Part shown: positions 7,448 through 15,532 of the stretch, piece after piece
Layout: the number at the start of each line of letters is the position of its first letter
Numbering within the stretch: position 1 is the first letter of the stretch
Source of the DNA: JBCBZH01 sp039815415
GTDB lineage: Bacteria > Bacteroidota > Rhodothermia > Rhodothermales > Rubricoccaceae
Assembly: GCA_039815415.1 (NCBI GenBank)
Contig: JBCBZH010000061.1
Location: 1 to 17,742, forward strand
Direction of reading: 5' to 3'
DNA length: 17,742 nucleotides
Notes under the pieces: model-generated
Seen by the model: only the letters and a program-made list of their open reading frames with translations
Database searches by the model: none
Told to the model about the DNA's origin: nothing
Program-made: the position numbers and the translations under genes

Positions 7448-10039
7448 ATGACGCCCGACCGCTGGCAGGCCATCGAATCCATCTTCGATGAGGCTGCTGA
7501 TCTCGCTTCCGCTGATCGCTCCGCATTCCTGGATGCGGCCTGTCGCCAGCCCGACGGTGCTCCCGATGTAGGCTTGCGCGAAGAGGTGGAGCGTCTGCTC
7601 GCGCTCGATGCGGGGGCCGAAACGTTCTTCGGCCAGCTTCGCGAGGACCTGGGGCCGACCGCCGCCAGCCCGAGGCCCGTTCCTGAAGCCGGGCCGTGGC
7701 GGCTCGTTGAACGCGTTGGCGAGGGGGGAATGGGAGAGGTCTGGCGCGCCGAACGCTCCGATGGATCCTACGCACAGACGGCGGCCGTCAAGCTGGTGCG
7801 TCCGGGGCTCGGGGCCGATCTCCTGGCTCGATTTCGCGCCGAGCGGCACGTGCTGGCCCGCCTCAGCCATCCGTCCATTGCCCGGCTTCTCGATGGCGGG
7901 ACCGCGTCTGATGGGCGCCCCTACCTCGCGCTGGAATACGTCGATGGCGAGCCGATCACGGCGTATGCCGACCGACGGCGCCTGAGCATCAACGAGCGCC
8001 TGGAGCTGTTCCAGGATGTCTGTGCCGCAGTCGCTGCGGCCCATCGCCAGCTTGTGGTGCACCGCGACCTGAAGCCGTCCAACGTGCTGGTGACGGACCG
8101 CGGTGAGGTCAAGTTGCTCGATTTCGGCATTGCCAAGCTGCTGGACGAAGACGCCGAGTTCACCGTTGCGGTGACGGGTGCGGACCGGAGGGTGATGACG
8201 CCCGAGTATGCTGCGCCCGAACAGGTTCGGGGAGAGCCCGCGACCACGGCGACAGACGTGTACGGCCTCGGCGTGCTCCTCTACGAGCTGCTGACGGGCA
8301 CCCGCCCGTACCGCGTGGAAAGCCGGGTTCGACGGGCCATCGAGCAGGCGATTCTGGAGACGGAGCCGACCGATCCGTCTACGGCCGTGACCGGAGCTAC
8401 GGAGGCGGCGGCTGCCCGCGCCACAGAGCCCGTCAAGCTGAAGCGGCGCCTACGCGGCGACATCGACCAGATCGTGCTCAAGGCCCTTCGGAAAGACCCT
8501 GAGCGTCGCTATGAAGGCGCTGCTGCGTTGTCTGCTGATCTGGGGCGCCATCTCGACGGGTTGCCGGTGGAGGCCCGGCCCGAGTCGGCGCGCTACCGCA
8601 TTGGGCGATTCGTGCGCCGCCACCGCGTGGGTGTGGCTGCCGCCGTGGTGGCATTGCTCGCCATTCTGGGTGGATCAGGGGCGGCTCTCTGGCAGGGCGC
8701 CGAGGCAGCGCGCCAGCGCGACCGCGCCGAGGCCGAGGCGCGGACCTCCGAAGAGGTGACGGCTTTCGTCACCAGCCTGTTCGAGGAGGCCAACCCCAAC
8801 GAGGCTGGCGGCGACACGCTGACGGTGTTCGACGCCCTCGCGCGGGGTGCCGACCGAGCACGCGACGAGCTGGCGGATGAGCCCGGCGTCCGGGCCGCCG
8901 TGTTGACGACCATCGGGACGGTCTACCGCGAGATGGGACAGCTTGACGAGGCAGATACGTTGCTCGCGGAGGCCGTCGCCATCCCCGGCGTTGGCCCAGT
9001 GCGTCGGGCCCGTGCGCTGGAAGAGCTGGGCACACTACGTTTGAATCAGGCCGAGTACGCTGCGGGCGATTCGCTCTTCCGAGAGTCCCTCGACCTACGA
9101 GTGGAGGCCCTGGGCCCGGAACACGTCGAGGTGGCCTCGGCCTACACCGCGCTGGGCGTGGCGCAGCGATATCTGGGCGACTATCCGGAGGCAGAGCAGT
9201 TCTATCGGCAGTCCCTTCAGATCCGCGACGCCGTCCAGCAGACAGAGACCTCGGACTATGCGACCACCCTGAGCGGTCTTGGCGTCGCGCTGTCACGCCA
9301 GACCAAGCTCGACGAGGCCGAGACCATCACACGCCGTGCACTCGGGCTCCAACGCCAGCTCGCAGGCGACACCAGCCTGTCCGTGGCCATTGCCTACAAC
9401 AACCTCGGCGCTCTCCTGCACAACCAGGGGGATTACGCAGGGGCCGAGGCCATCTACCTCCAGGCCATTGGGCGGTGGAGGCACATCCTCGGCGAGGATC
9501 ATCCGAACGTCGCCATCGGGCTCTCCAACATGGGGGCGATGTACGTGATGGCCGAGGACTACGACAAGGCCCGGTCCTACTATCAGGAATCCCTGGCTCT
9601 CTTCACATCGCGATACCACCCCGACCACCCGGAAGTCGCGTTTACGCTGGCCTCCATCAGCTCGCTGGAGCGTCTGGTCGGGAATGGCGAGGAAGCCGAA
9701 CGGCTTGCTCGGCAGGCACTGGCCTCCTTCGCTACCTCTCTCGAGCCGGATCATCCCTACATCGGCAATGCCGAGCACGAGCTGGCGCGGGCGCTCCGCG
9801 TGCAGAACGATCCCGAGGCGGAGGAGCGCTTCCGGCGGGCGCTCTCCATCTACGAGAGCACGGTCTCTCCGGACAACCCTCGCGTGTACGGAGCTCAGAT
9901 CGAGCTGGCGGCTGTGCTGGCGGATCAGGGGAGCGTGGACGAGGCCCGCCAGCGCGTGGAAGCGGCGCTCGTCCACTCGGAGGCCGCCGAGGACTCGACG
10001 TGGATCGCCAGGGGACGGGAGGTCCTATCGCGCCTTTGA
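7448..10039 (+). CDS. Membrane Ser/Thr protein kinase with C-terminal TPR domain (kinase 2)
   Basis: This 863-residue paralogue of kinase 1 has the same layout. The N-terminal region opens WQAIESIFDEA, with FLDAACRQ further on. In the kinase domain, glycine loop GEGGMG is at 91-96, Lys115 in AVK, HRDLKPSN with Asp207, DFG at 225-227, and MTPEYAAPEQV as activation segment end. One membrane helix lies at about 395-414. The TPR repeats are clearer than in kinase 1, with repeated ALGPEHVEVASAYTALG- and GEDHPNVAIGLSNMG-like units ('LG..HP.va..y.nLg') over about 450-863, a probable protein- or ligand-binding sensor outside the membrane. All key kinase residues are present. The ATG at 7448 is 36 bp after sigma 2. 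Four copies of the iterated decamer (8866, 9353, 9778, 9901) fall in the TPR part. It converges on the SRPBCC gene, 19 bp away. Confidence 0.93.
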   Translation: MTPDRWQAIESIFDEAADLASADRSAFLDAACRQPDGAPDVGLREEVERLLALDAGAETFFGQLREDLGPTAASPRPVPEAGPWRLVERVGEGGMGEVWRAERSDGSYAQTAAVKLVRPGLGADLLARFRAERHVLARLSHPSIARLLDGGTASDGRPYLALEYVDGEPITAYADRRRLSINERLELFQDVCAAVAAAHRQLVVHRDLKPSNVLVTDRGEVKLLDFGIAKLLDEDAEFTVAVTGADRRVMTPEYAAPEQVRGEPATTATDVYGLGVLLYELLTGTRPYRVESRVRRAIEQAILETEPTDPSTAVTGATEAAAARATEPVKLKRRLRGDIDQIVLKALRKDPERRYEGAAALSADLGRHLDGLPVEARPESARYRIGRFVRRHRVGVAAAVVALLAILGGSGAALWQGAEAARQRDRAEAEARTSEEVTAFVTSLFEEANPNEAGGDTLTVFDALARGADRARDELADEPGVRAAVLTTIGTVYREMGQLDEADTLLAEAVAIPGVGPVRRARALEELGTLRLNQAEYAAGDSLFRESLDLRVEALGPEHVEVASAYTALGVAQRYLGDYPEAEQFYRQSLQIRDAVQQTETSDYATTLSGLGVALSRQTKLDEAETITRRALGLQRQLAGDTSLSVAIAYNNLGALLHNQGDYAGAEAIYLQAIGRWRHILGEDHPNVAIGLSNMGAMYVMAEDYDKARSYYQESLALFTSRYHPDHPEVAFTLASISSLERLVGNGEEAERLARQALASFATSLEPDHPYIGNAEHELARALRVQNDPEAEERFRRALSIYESTVSPDNPRVYGAQIELAAVLADQGSVDEARQRVEAALVHSEAAEDSTWIARGREVLSRL

Positions 10040-10045
10040 CGTCGA

Positions 10046-10057
10046 TCGCCAGCTCGA
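10046..10057. repeat. Perfect copy of the iterated 12-mer between convergent genes
   Basis: TCGCCAGCTCGA lies in the 19-bp gap between the stop codons of kinase 2 and the SRPBCC gene. It is a single copy with no inverted partner, so it cannot form the strong hairpin seen at 1975-2008. No other terminator-like structure is visible in this gap. Confidence 0.6.
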
Positions 10058-10058
10058 T

Positions 10059-10478
10059 TTAGATCGCGGACTCCGACCGCTCCTTGAGCGCCGCCACGAA
10101 CTGGTCGAACGACGGCTGGAGATCCGGGATGCTGCGCCCGATGAGTGGAAGCAGCAGGCCGCCGAACTCCTCGCGCGTGGTGACGAGGGTCTTGTCTTCG
10201 CTGAGGGCCTCGAGGGTGAACGTCCGCGCGCCCCGGAACAAGCCCAGTGGCATTGCGCTGGACCACACCATCCGCTCGCCTGGAACGAACTCGGAGACGG
10301 TAACCGGAAACGCGCGGTCGCTGAACGAGGTGTGCATCGTGATTGTCTCACCGGGTGCGATGGTGCCGTCCACGCGGGTCACGTTGGGCTCCCAGTCCGG
10401 GAAGTGCTCGGCGTCGGTGAGGACCGCCCAGATGGTCATCGGGTCGGCCTGGATCGTGGTGGCGGCGCTGAAGGTCAT
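10059..10478 (-). CDS. SRPBCC (START/Bet v 1-like) fold protein
   Basis: This 139-residue protein begins MTFSAATTIQADPMTIWAVL, followed by TDAEHFPDWEPNV, the standard opening of SRPBCC domains ('I.A....W.vL.D...fp.W.P.v'), which form a helix-grip cavity for hydrophobic ligands. Later parts fit too: GETITMHTSF, a central WSSAMPLGLFRGARTFTLE, TTREEFGGLL, and a long C-terminal helix (DLQPSFDQFVAALKERSE). I chose the ATG at 10478. A TTG at 10523 would add 15 Pro/Ala-rich residues unlike the family and overlaps a one-mismatch copy of the iterated motif (10517-10528). There is no signal peptide, so it should be cytoplasmic. It lies 72 bp downstream of the FG-GAP genes on the same strand and may belong to their operon, but no functional link is evident. 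The ligand is unknown. Confidence 0.88.
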   Translation of the reverse strand: MTFSAATTIQADPMTIWAVLTDAEHFPDWEPNVTRVDGTIAPGETITMHTSFSDRAFPVTVSEFVPGERMVWSSAMPLGLFRGARTFTLEALSEDKTLVTTREEFGGLLLPLIGRSIPDLQPSFDQFVAALKERSESAI

Positions 10479-10550
10479 CGGGCTGGCGGGAGCGTGGGCT
10501 TCAGGATAGGGCGCGGTCGCCAACTCGATACGCCTGCGTGTGTCCGAACG

Positions 10551-12986
10551 CTACGGGAGGATGGTAATCCGCCGGGTTCTCGCGAACGTCTCGCCCACGG
10601 CTCTCACGAGATACAGCCCTGCAGCCAGACGCTGGCCGTCCACAGTCAGAGTGACCGTGCCGGAACGGTGCTGATGCGGAAGAAGCGTCTCGACGATTCG
10701 GCCTCGAACGTCTACTATCGTTACCGTGACCCACTCAGGGCTAGGAAGTGTGAGCGCCAACCGACTTCTTTCTCGAAACGGATTGGGGGCCGCAGGATGT
10801 AGAATCGAGCTGGCGAGGAGGGGCTCTTCTGCGGTTTCTATGGCAAACGGTCCCTCGTAGAGATAGACGGTCCCCGCGTCCGGGCCAATCCAGTCGTCGA
10901 GCGGAGCGCCGACCAGGACAGTGCGCCCGCTGATAGCGATAGAGGTTCCGAAGCCGGAGGCAGGGGGCACATCACCGGGGATCAGGCCTTCAGTTTGCGT
11001 CCACATGCCGTCGTTGAATGCGTAGGTGATGACGCGATCCGGGATGGAAGGGGGTGCGGTGCCGATGTAGCCTCCGACGGCCGCCCGGTTTCCCGCCAGC
11101 GCGAGGGTCGTTCCAAACCTTGGTCCGATCTGGCCGTCCGTGGGCAGCGGAGAGGGCCTCCAGTGTTCTCCGGTGAGCGCATACACTGTCCCCGGCGTGT
11201 TCGTGAGTCCAGATGACTGCGGGGCACTGACGAGGGCATGGCCGCCATTGAGGGCGACGGCCGACCCGAATCGGTTGTCCTGGCTGGCATCGGGTGGCTG
11301 CACGCGCGCAGCCATCTCCCACGTGCCGCTCGCCAGCTCGAAGACGTAGGCGGCTCCGGTAGAGCCGCCAGCATTCGAGGCTCCGGGATCTCCCACGAGT
11401 GCGCGTCCGCCATCGAGGGCGACAGCGGTTCCGAACTCGTCGCTGTGGGGCGCGCCCTCTTGTGGAGCGAGAGCGACCGTCTGCTGCCACCCGTTCCCGC
11501 CGAGGGCATACGTCCGCACCTCAGCCGCGCCGGATGTGGGGGAGCCGATGAGCGCGAGGCCTCCGTCGAGCGCGACGGACGTGCCAAACCGGTCTCCTCC
11601 TCCCAGTCTTGCGTTCTGCGTCCATCCATCCGGCCCGAGGCTGTAAAAGAAGGCCCGGTTATCGTCTCCGTTTCCAATCAGAAGCCGAGTCCCGTCGATG
11701 TCGAGCGAGCCGCCCCCTTCGCCGAGGGTGGCCTCGAGGACTGGTTCATCGGCTGTGAGTCGATAGATGCGCGTAGTCTCGAGCGTCGCGACGGCGAGGC
11801 GAGAGCCATCCGTGGAGATCGACCGGCCCATCTGTTCCGGCGTCGGCAACGTCCCGGATGCGAACACCGTCCGGGAGCGCGAACCGTCCAGCGTGACGAT
11901 CTGGACGGTGCCCGAATTCTCAGCCCACCGGTCCAACTCACCATCCGCCGCCGCGCCGAAGAGCAGATTGTCTTCGAGCACGATGGTATCCCAGGACCGA
12001 TCGTAGGAGTCTGGCCGCTCCATGGCAACGGTGTCGACGATGGCCCACCCGCTGTCCGATTCCTCGAACAGGGCGACGTAATCATCTCCTCTCGGGCCCG
12101 AGTACGTCACCCCGATTGCAACCCGGTTCCCGTCCACATCCAGAGAACTAGCGTGTGCGTTTGAATTCGACACCGGAGCCAGTGGAAGGGAAAACCGTTC
12201 CCAAGCAGTCCCATCCCACTCGAAGACATACGCGCTTGGCGGCGTCGCGACAGTCAGGAGTCGGCCGCTCGAGAGGCGAGCATAGCTGTCGAAGAGATTG
12301 TTCGGGTAGGCCGCGAGGGTGGAGGCGAGCGTCCAACCCGGGTCCTGGAACTCGTAGACGTAGGCCCGACGGCCGATCGTGACAATGAGGCGGTTGCCAT
12401 CTAGATCGAGGTAGTAGCCAAACGCGCTGGAGTCATCTGGGGGAGCCAAGGTGGCGGAGAGCGACCATCCGTTCGGACCATGGTCCAGCACGTAGACACG
12501 GCCTCTCAGAGGGTAGATCCCCGGTTCTCCGATGACCAAGCGGTCTCCCTGGAGGGCCACGTCCATCCCGTTCTGAAAGCCGGTGCGGAAGCGAATTGTC
12601 TCGGACAGCGCCCAGCCTCCATCGTAGGTGTAGAGATACGTTGTGCTCTCGCCGGGGGCCGTGATGGCAAGCCGGTTGCCGTCAAGGACAAGGTCTTCCC
12701 CAAACCGTTTGGACGGCTGAGGCGAGGGCGCCGTGAGCCGCGCCGTCTGAACCCACACGGTGTCGCGCCTCTCGTAGAGATAGACCGCCCCGGACCGCGC
12801 GCCCTCGCTGTAGTCGCCCGGAGCGCCCACGGCCATTCGGTCGCCGTCGACGGACAGCGCTCGGCCGAAGTTCTCCCCGCGGTCGGCGCCGTAGCCCGGA
12901 TCAATTCGCATCGTGGGCGTCTGATCCGTCTGGGCCGCACTCGAGCTGGCGACGAGCGTGGCGAGTACGAGAAACAGGGCGCGCAT
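10551..12986 (-). CDS. Secreted FG-GAP beta-propeller protein with T9SS sorting domain (paralogue A)
   Basis: This 811-residue exported protein starts MRALFLVLATLVASSSAAQ, a Sec signal probably cut after about residue 18. The body is a run of FG-GAP_2-type repeats of about 45-60 residues ('FG.sVALDG.RalVGAP...G.aYvfe...W'), for example FGRALSVDGDRMAVGAP, FGTAVALDGGRALVGDP and FGTSIAISGRTVLVGAP, expected to fold as one or two beta-propellers as in integrin alpha. The C-terminus, from PNPF (734-737) through VRGRIVETLLP to AAGLYLVRAVGETFARTRRI, is a type A T9SS sorting domain, so it is delivered to the surface or medium. Ligand unknown; adhesion or binding is a guess from the fold. Copies of the iterated 12-mer fall in the signal peptide (12941-12952), a blade (11330-11341) and the linker before the sorting domain (10805-10816). 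Confidence 0.9.
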   Translation of the reverse strand: MRALFLVLATLVASSSAAQTDQTPTMRIDPGYGADRGENFGRALSVDGDRMAVGAPGDYSEGARSGAVYLYERRDTVWVQTARLTAPSPQPSKRFGEDLVLDGNRLAITAPGESTTYLYTYDGGWALSETIRFRTGFQNGMDVALQGDRLVIGEPGIYPLRGRVYVLDHGPNGWSLSATLAPPDDSSAFGYYLDLDGNRLIVTIGRRAYVYEFQDPGWTLASTLAAYPNNLFDSYARLSSGRLLTVATPPSAYVFEWDGTAWERFSLPLAPVSNSNAHASSLDVDGNRVAIGVTYSGPRGDDYVALFEESDSGWAIVDTVAMERPDSYDRSWDTIVLEDNLLFGAAADGELDRWAENSGTVQIVTLDGSRSRTVFASGTLPTPEQMGRSISTDGSRLAVATLETTRIYRLTADEPVLEATLGEGGGSLDIDGTRLLIGNGDDNRAFFYSLGPDGWTQNARLGGGDRFGTSVALDGGLALIGSPTSGAAEVRTYALGGNGWQQTVALAPQEGAPHSDEFGTAVALDGGRALVGDPGASNAGGSTGAAYVFELASGTWEMAARVQPPDASQDNRFGSAVALNGGHALVSAPQSSGLTNTPGTVYALTGEHWRPSPLPTDGQIGPRFGTTLALAGNRAAVGGYIGTAPPSIPDRVITYAFNDGMWTQTEGLIPGDVPPASGFGTSIAISGRTVLVGAPLDDWIGPDAGTVYLYEGPFAIETAEEPLLASSILHPAAPNPFRERSRLALTLPSPEWVTVTIVDVRGRIVETLLPHQHRSGTVTLTVDGQRLAAGLYLVRAVGETFARTRRITILP

Positions 12987-13007
12987 GGGCAGTACGGGAA
13001 AGGTGGT

Positions 13008-13026
13008 TCGCCAGCTCGAGCTGGCG
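13008..13026. repeat. 18-bp perfect palindrome between FG-GAP paralogues, two overlapping iterated motifs
   Basis: CGCCAGCTCGAGCTGGCG (13009-13026) equals its own reverse complement. It is two copies of the decamer head to head, sharing the central CG. It lies in the 53-bp gap between the stop of paralogue B and the start of paralogue A, so a B-to-A transcript would carry it as a hairpin. It may attenuate transcription between the two genes or be a protein-binding site. Confidence 0.62.
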
Positions 13027-13039
13027 TGGGCGTGCGTAG

Positions 13040-15496
13040 CTACCGGATCCGCGTAAAGGCGCGGGAGGTGGATACAGTGGCGCCGCTCACGCGGACGATG
13101 TAGAGGCCTGCAGGCAGGTCCGGGTCCTCGAGGCGGAGGGTGTGAGTGCCCGCCGCGTAGGCCGTCACCACTGGAGCGCTCACTGTGCGCCCGAGGGCAT
13201 CGTAGACGATGACCGTCACATTGTCCGGAGCCTGGAGGGTGAGCATGAACTGCGTCGCGCGGGTGGACGGGTTTGGGCGGGGCGGGCTGAGCGTCGAACT
13301 GGCGACGGCGAGAGGGGCATCGTCAATGCCAACCGCGAAGGGGACCTCATAGAGGTAGACGGCACCGGCGGTGGGCCCGATGCGGCTGTTCTGTGGCGCG
13401 GCGGCCGCCACGCTGCGCCCCTGGATGAACACGGTCTCGCCGAAGCCCTTGCCCGTCACGGGGTCCTCGGTGACGATGCGTTGCGTGATCGACCATGCCT
13501 CTCCGTCGAAGCCGTAGACGTAGGCTGTGCCCTCGCTCTCGGGCCCATCAGATCCCTGTGGTGCGCCGAGCACGGCACGGTTGCCATCCAGGGCCACGGC
13601 AGACCCAAACGAGGTCTCGGCACTAGGTGCTGTCAGGGTGTGCGAAAGCTGCCAATCCGTGCCCTCGAAGACGTAGGCCTGTCCTTCGACGGGGCCGGGG
13701 GCTCCCACCAGAGCGCGTCCGCCGCTGAGGGCCACCGCGCGCCCGAACGTGCCCGGTGAGGCGCCATCCGGAGGGTGCAGAGTGGCATGGAGAGACCACG
13801 CGTTTGTCGCCAGCTCGAAGAGGTAGGCGTCGCCGTGGACGGCTGCGGCGTGCTCTTGGCCCGGAGCGCCAATGAGAACACGGGGGCCATCCAGGGCGAT
13901 GGACGCTCCGAAGCAGTCGCCCGCCACGGAGTCCGGGGACGCGAGGTAGCCCTGGGCGATCCACTCCGAGCCCTCGAAGACATAGACGGCCACGCGGCCG
14001 GTGTCGCTCGCCGTTCCCGGTTCGCCGATCAGGAGGTACGGCGTGTCGAGCGCAACCGTCGCGCCGAAGGTGCCCGAGCCGGTGAACTCCTGTTCGAGTT
14101 CCCATCGCCGTACGCCGTAGATGTCTCGTGGCCCGGGCGAATAGACCCCTGCACGCGCCGAGGTCGAGTCGGCGACAAGGAGGCGCGCACCGTCGAGCGA
14201 GAGAGCCGTTCCGCTGGGCAGGGAGGCCTCCAGCTCGAGCCGGCCCTCGCGACGAATGAAGAGCGACGTCGCTTCTTCCGAGGCGATGGCGAGCCGGGAG
14301 CCGTCGAGAGCCATGGCTTGGCCGTACTGGTGGTCCGTGGGGCGCTCGCCCGGAACGAGTACGGGCTGGCGAGCGCGGGCCAGCTCGCCCGGTCGGAACA
14401 CAGACACGGCGCTGGTGCGGCCCCACGGGAAATAGGCGTTTCGCCAGCCCGCAACGATGGTGTCGTCGTGGATCTCGATAGACGTCCACTCCGAGAGTTC
14501 GATGTCTCCAATAGGATCGATGCCGATGGGCTCCCGGAACGCCCAGCCAGACTCGGACCGGACGTACTCGAGCAGCCTGTGAGAGTCCGGACCGGGCACG
14601 ACGGTGGCGATGAACACCTTGTCGGCAGACAGCTTGGCCTGATAGAGGATCGCGTCGGCGATGGGAGGGGCAGGAAGAATGGAGAGGGTCCAGTCGGTTT
14701 CGTTCCACTCGTACACGTTTCTTGCGCCGATGAGGAGACGGTCCTCGAGCAGATCGAAGCCTTGCCCGATGTCTGAGCCGGGGAACGAACGGATCGGGAC
14801 CCAGGAGCCATCGACGCGCTCGACCAGATCCACCTCGGTTCCGTACGCGCTGGTGAGAGCGATTCTGTCGCCGCTGATATCGACCTTTTGGCCGTAGCCT
14901 CCGCCTGCGGGTTCGTCGCGCGGGGGCAGAACGCCCTGGTAGGACCACGCCTCGGATACCTGGGTGTAGAGGTGAACCTCACCGGCGACAGCGGACGCGA
15001 CGGCCGGCGACCCCACGACGAGCGTTCCACCGTCGGCCGCGACGTCGTATCCGAAGAGCCGGTTAGGCGTAGGTGGCTCCAGGGTCTCCGCGTGGCGCCA
15101 GGCATCCGTCAGCTCGAACGCGTGGACCGCGCCTCCGCCAGCTCGGTACGGCTCGCCAATCGTGAGGGTCGATCCATCGAGCGCGATGGAAAAGCCGAAC
15201 CCGGCGTCCGCAGAGGGAGCCGGGGCCGCGATTCGGTCCTTAAGGACCCACGACCCGTTCTCGTTTCGGAACAGGTACACCGCTCCCGACCGGTCGCGCC
15301 CGACGTTATAGTCCCAGGGCGCTCCCACAGCGAGCCACTGGGCATTCAGGGCGATGGCGCCTCCGAACTCGTCACGCGCATCGGCCCCGTAGGCCGGGTA
15401 AAGCGATTCCGACGGAGAGAGGATCGGCTGCGCGTGAGGGAGGGCACTCACGCAGACCGTTGCTAAGAGGAGGAGGGCGACGCGAACGGATGGCAT
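13040..15496 (-). CDS. Secreted FG-GAP beta-propeller protein with T9SS sorting domain (paralogue B)
   Basis: This 818-residue paralogue has the same plan as A. I chose the ATG at 15496, which opens the signal peptide MPSVRVALLLLATVCVSALP ending near HAQ. A TTG at 15514 adds six residues and is less likely. The first repeat begins AYGADARDEFGGAIAL; at least nine FG-GAP-like units can be read, among them FGYDVAADGGTLVVGSP, FGASIALDGPRVLIGAP and FGSAVALDGNRAVLGAP. PNPS at 741-744 opens the T9SS sorting domain (YDALGRTVSAP; DLPAGLYIVRVSG). Probably surface-bound or released; ligand unknown. Paralogue A starts 53 bp downstream beyond a perfect palindrome; paralogue C ends 36 bp upstream. It carries iterated-motif copies at 13808-13817 and 15136-15145, and a one-mismatch copy at 13294-13305 in the linker before the sorting domain, where A has a perfect one. 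Confidence 0.9.
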   Translation of the reverse strand: MPSVRVALLLLATVCVSALPHAQPILSPSESLYPAYGADARDEFGGAIALNAQWLAVGAPWDYNVGRDRSGAVYLFRNENGSWVLKDRIAAPAPSADAGFGFSIALDGSTLTIGEPYRAGGGAVHAFELTDAWRHAETLEPPTPNRLFGYDVAADGGTLVVGSPAVASAVAGEVHLYTQVSEAWSYQGVLPPRDEPAGGGYGQKVDISGDRIALTSAYGTEVDLVERVDGSWVPIRSFPGSDIGQGFDLLEDRLLIGARNVYEWNETDWTLSILPAPPIADAILYQAKLSADKVFIATVVPGPDSHRLLEYVRSESGWAFREPIGIDPIGDIELSEWTSIEIHDDTIVAGWRNAYFPWGRTSAVSVFRPGELARARQPVLVPGERPTDHQYGQAMALDGSRLAIASEEATSLFIRREGRLELEASLPSGTALSLDGARLLVADSTSARAGVYSPGPRDIYGVRRWELEQEFTGSGTFGATVALDTPYLLIGEPGTASDTGRVAVYVFEGSEWIAQGYLASPDSVAGDCFGASIALDGPRVLIGAPGQEHAAAVHGDAYLFELATNAWSLHATLHPPDGASPGTFGRAVALSGGRALVGAPGPVEGQAYVFEGTDWQLSHTLTAPSAETSFGSAVALDGNRAVLGAPQGSDGPESEGTAYVYGFDGEAWSITQRIVTEDPVTGKGFGETVFIQGRSVAAAAPQNSRIGPTAGAVYLYEVPFAVGIDDAPLAVASSTLSPPRPNPSTRATQFMLTLQAPDNVTVIVYDALGRTVSAPVVTAYAAGTHTLRLEDPDLPAGLYIVRVSGATVSTSRAFTRIR

Positions 15497-15532
15497 AGGC
15501 AATGGGCGAGGCAACAGCGCTGCGCTGCGTGG

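Noticed and set aside
6605..8062. 485-residue minus-strand open frame opposite sigma 2 and kinase 2
   Set aside because: It spans two well-supported genes and their gap and has no family features; a shadow frame.
14361..14390. GGGCTGGCGAGC and GGGCCAGCTCGCCC, resembling a shuffled inverted pair of the iterated motif in paralogue B
   Set aside because: Only half-length arms pair and neither holds the full decamer; it could be chance in GC-rich coding DNA.
11238..14948. Long open frames opposite or in other frames of the FG-GAP genes, such as 11238-12164, 13623-14948 and 13775-14776
   Set aside because: FG-GAP repeats, signal peptides and sorting domains are all in the annotated frames; these are out-of-frame or antisense reads of the same repeats.
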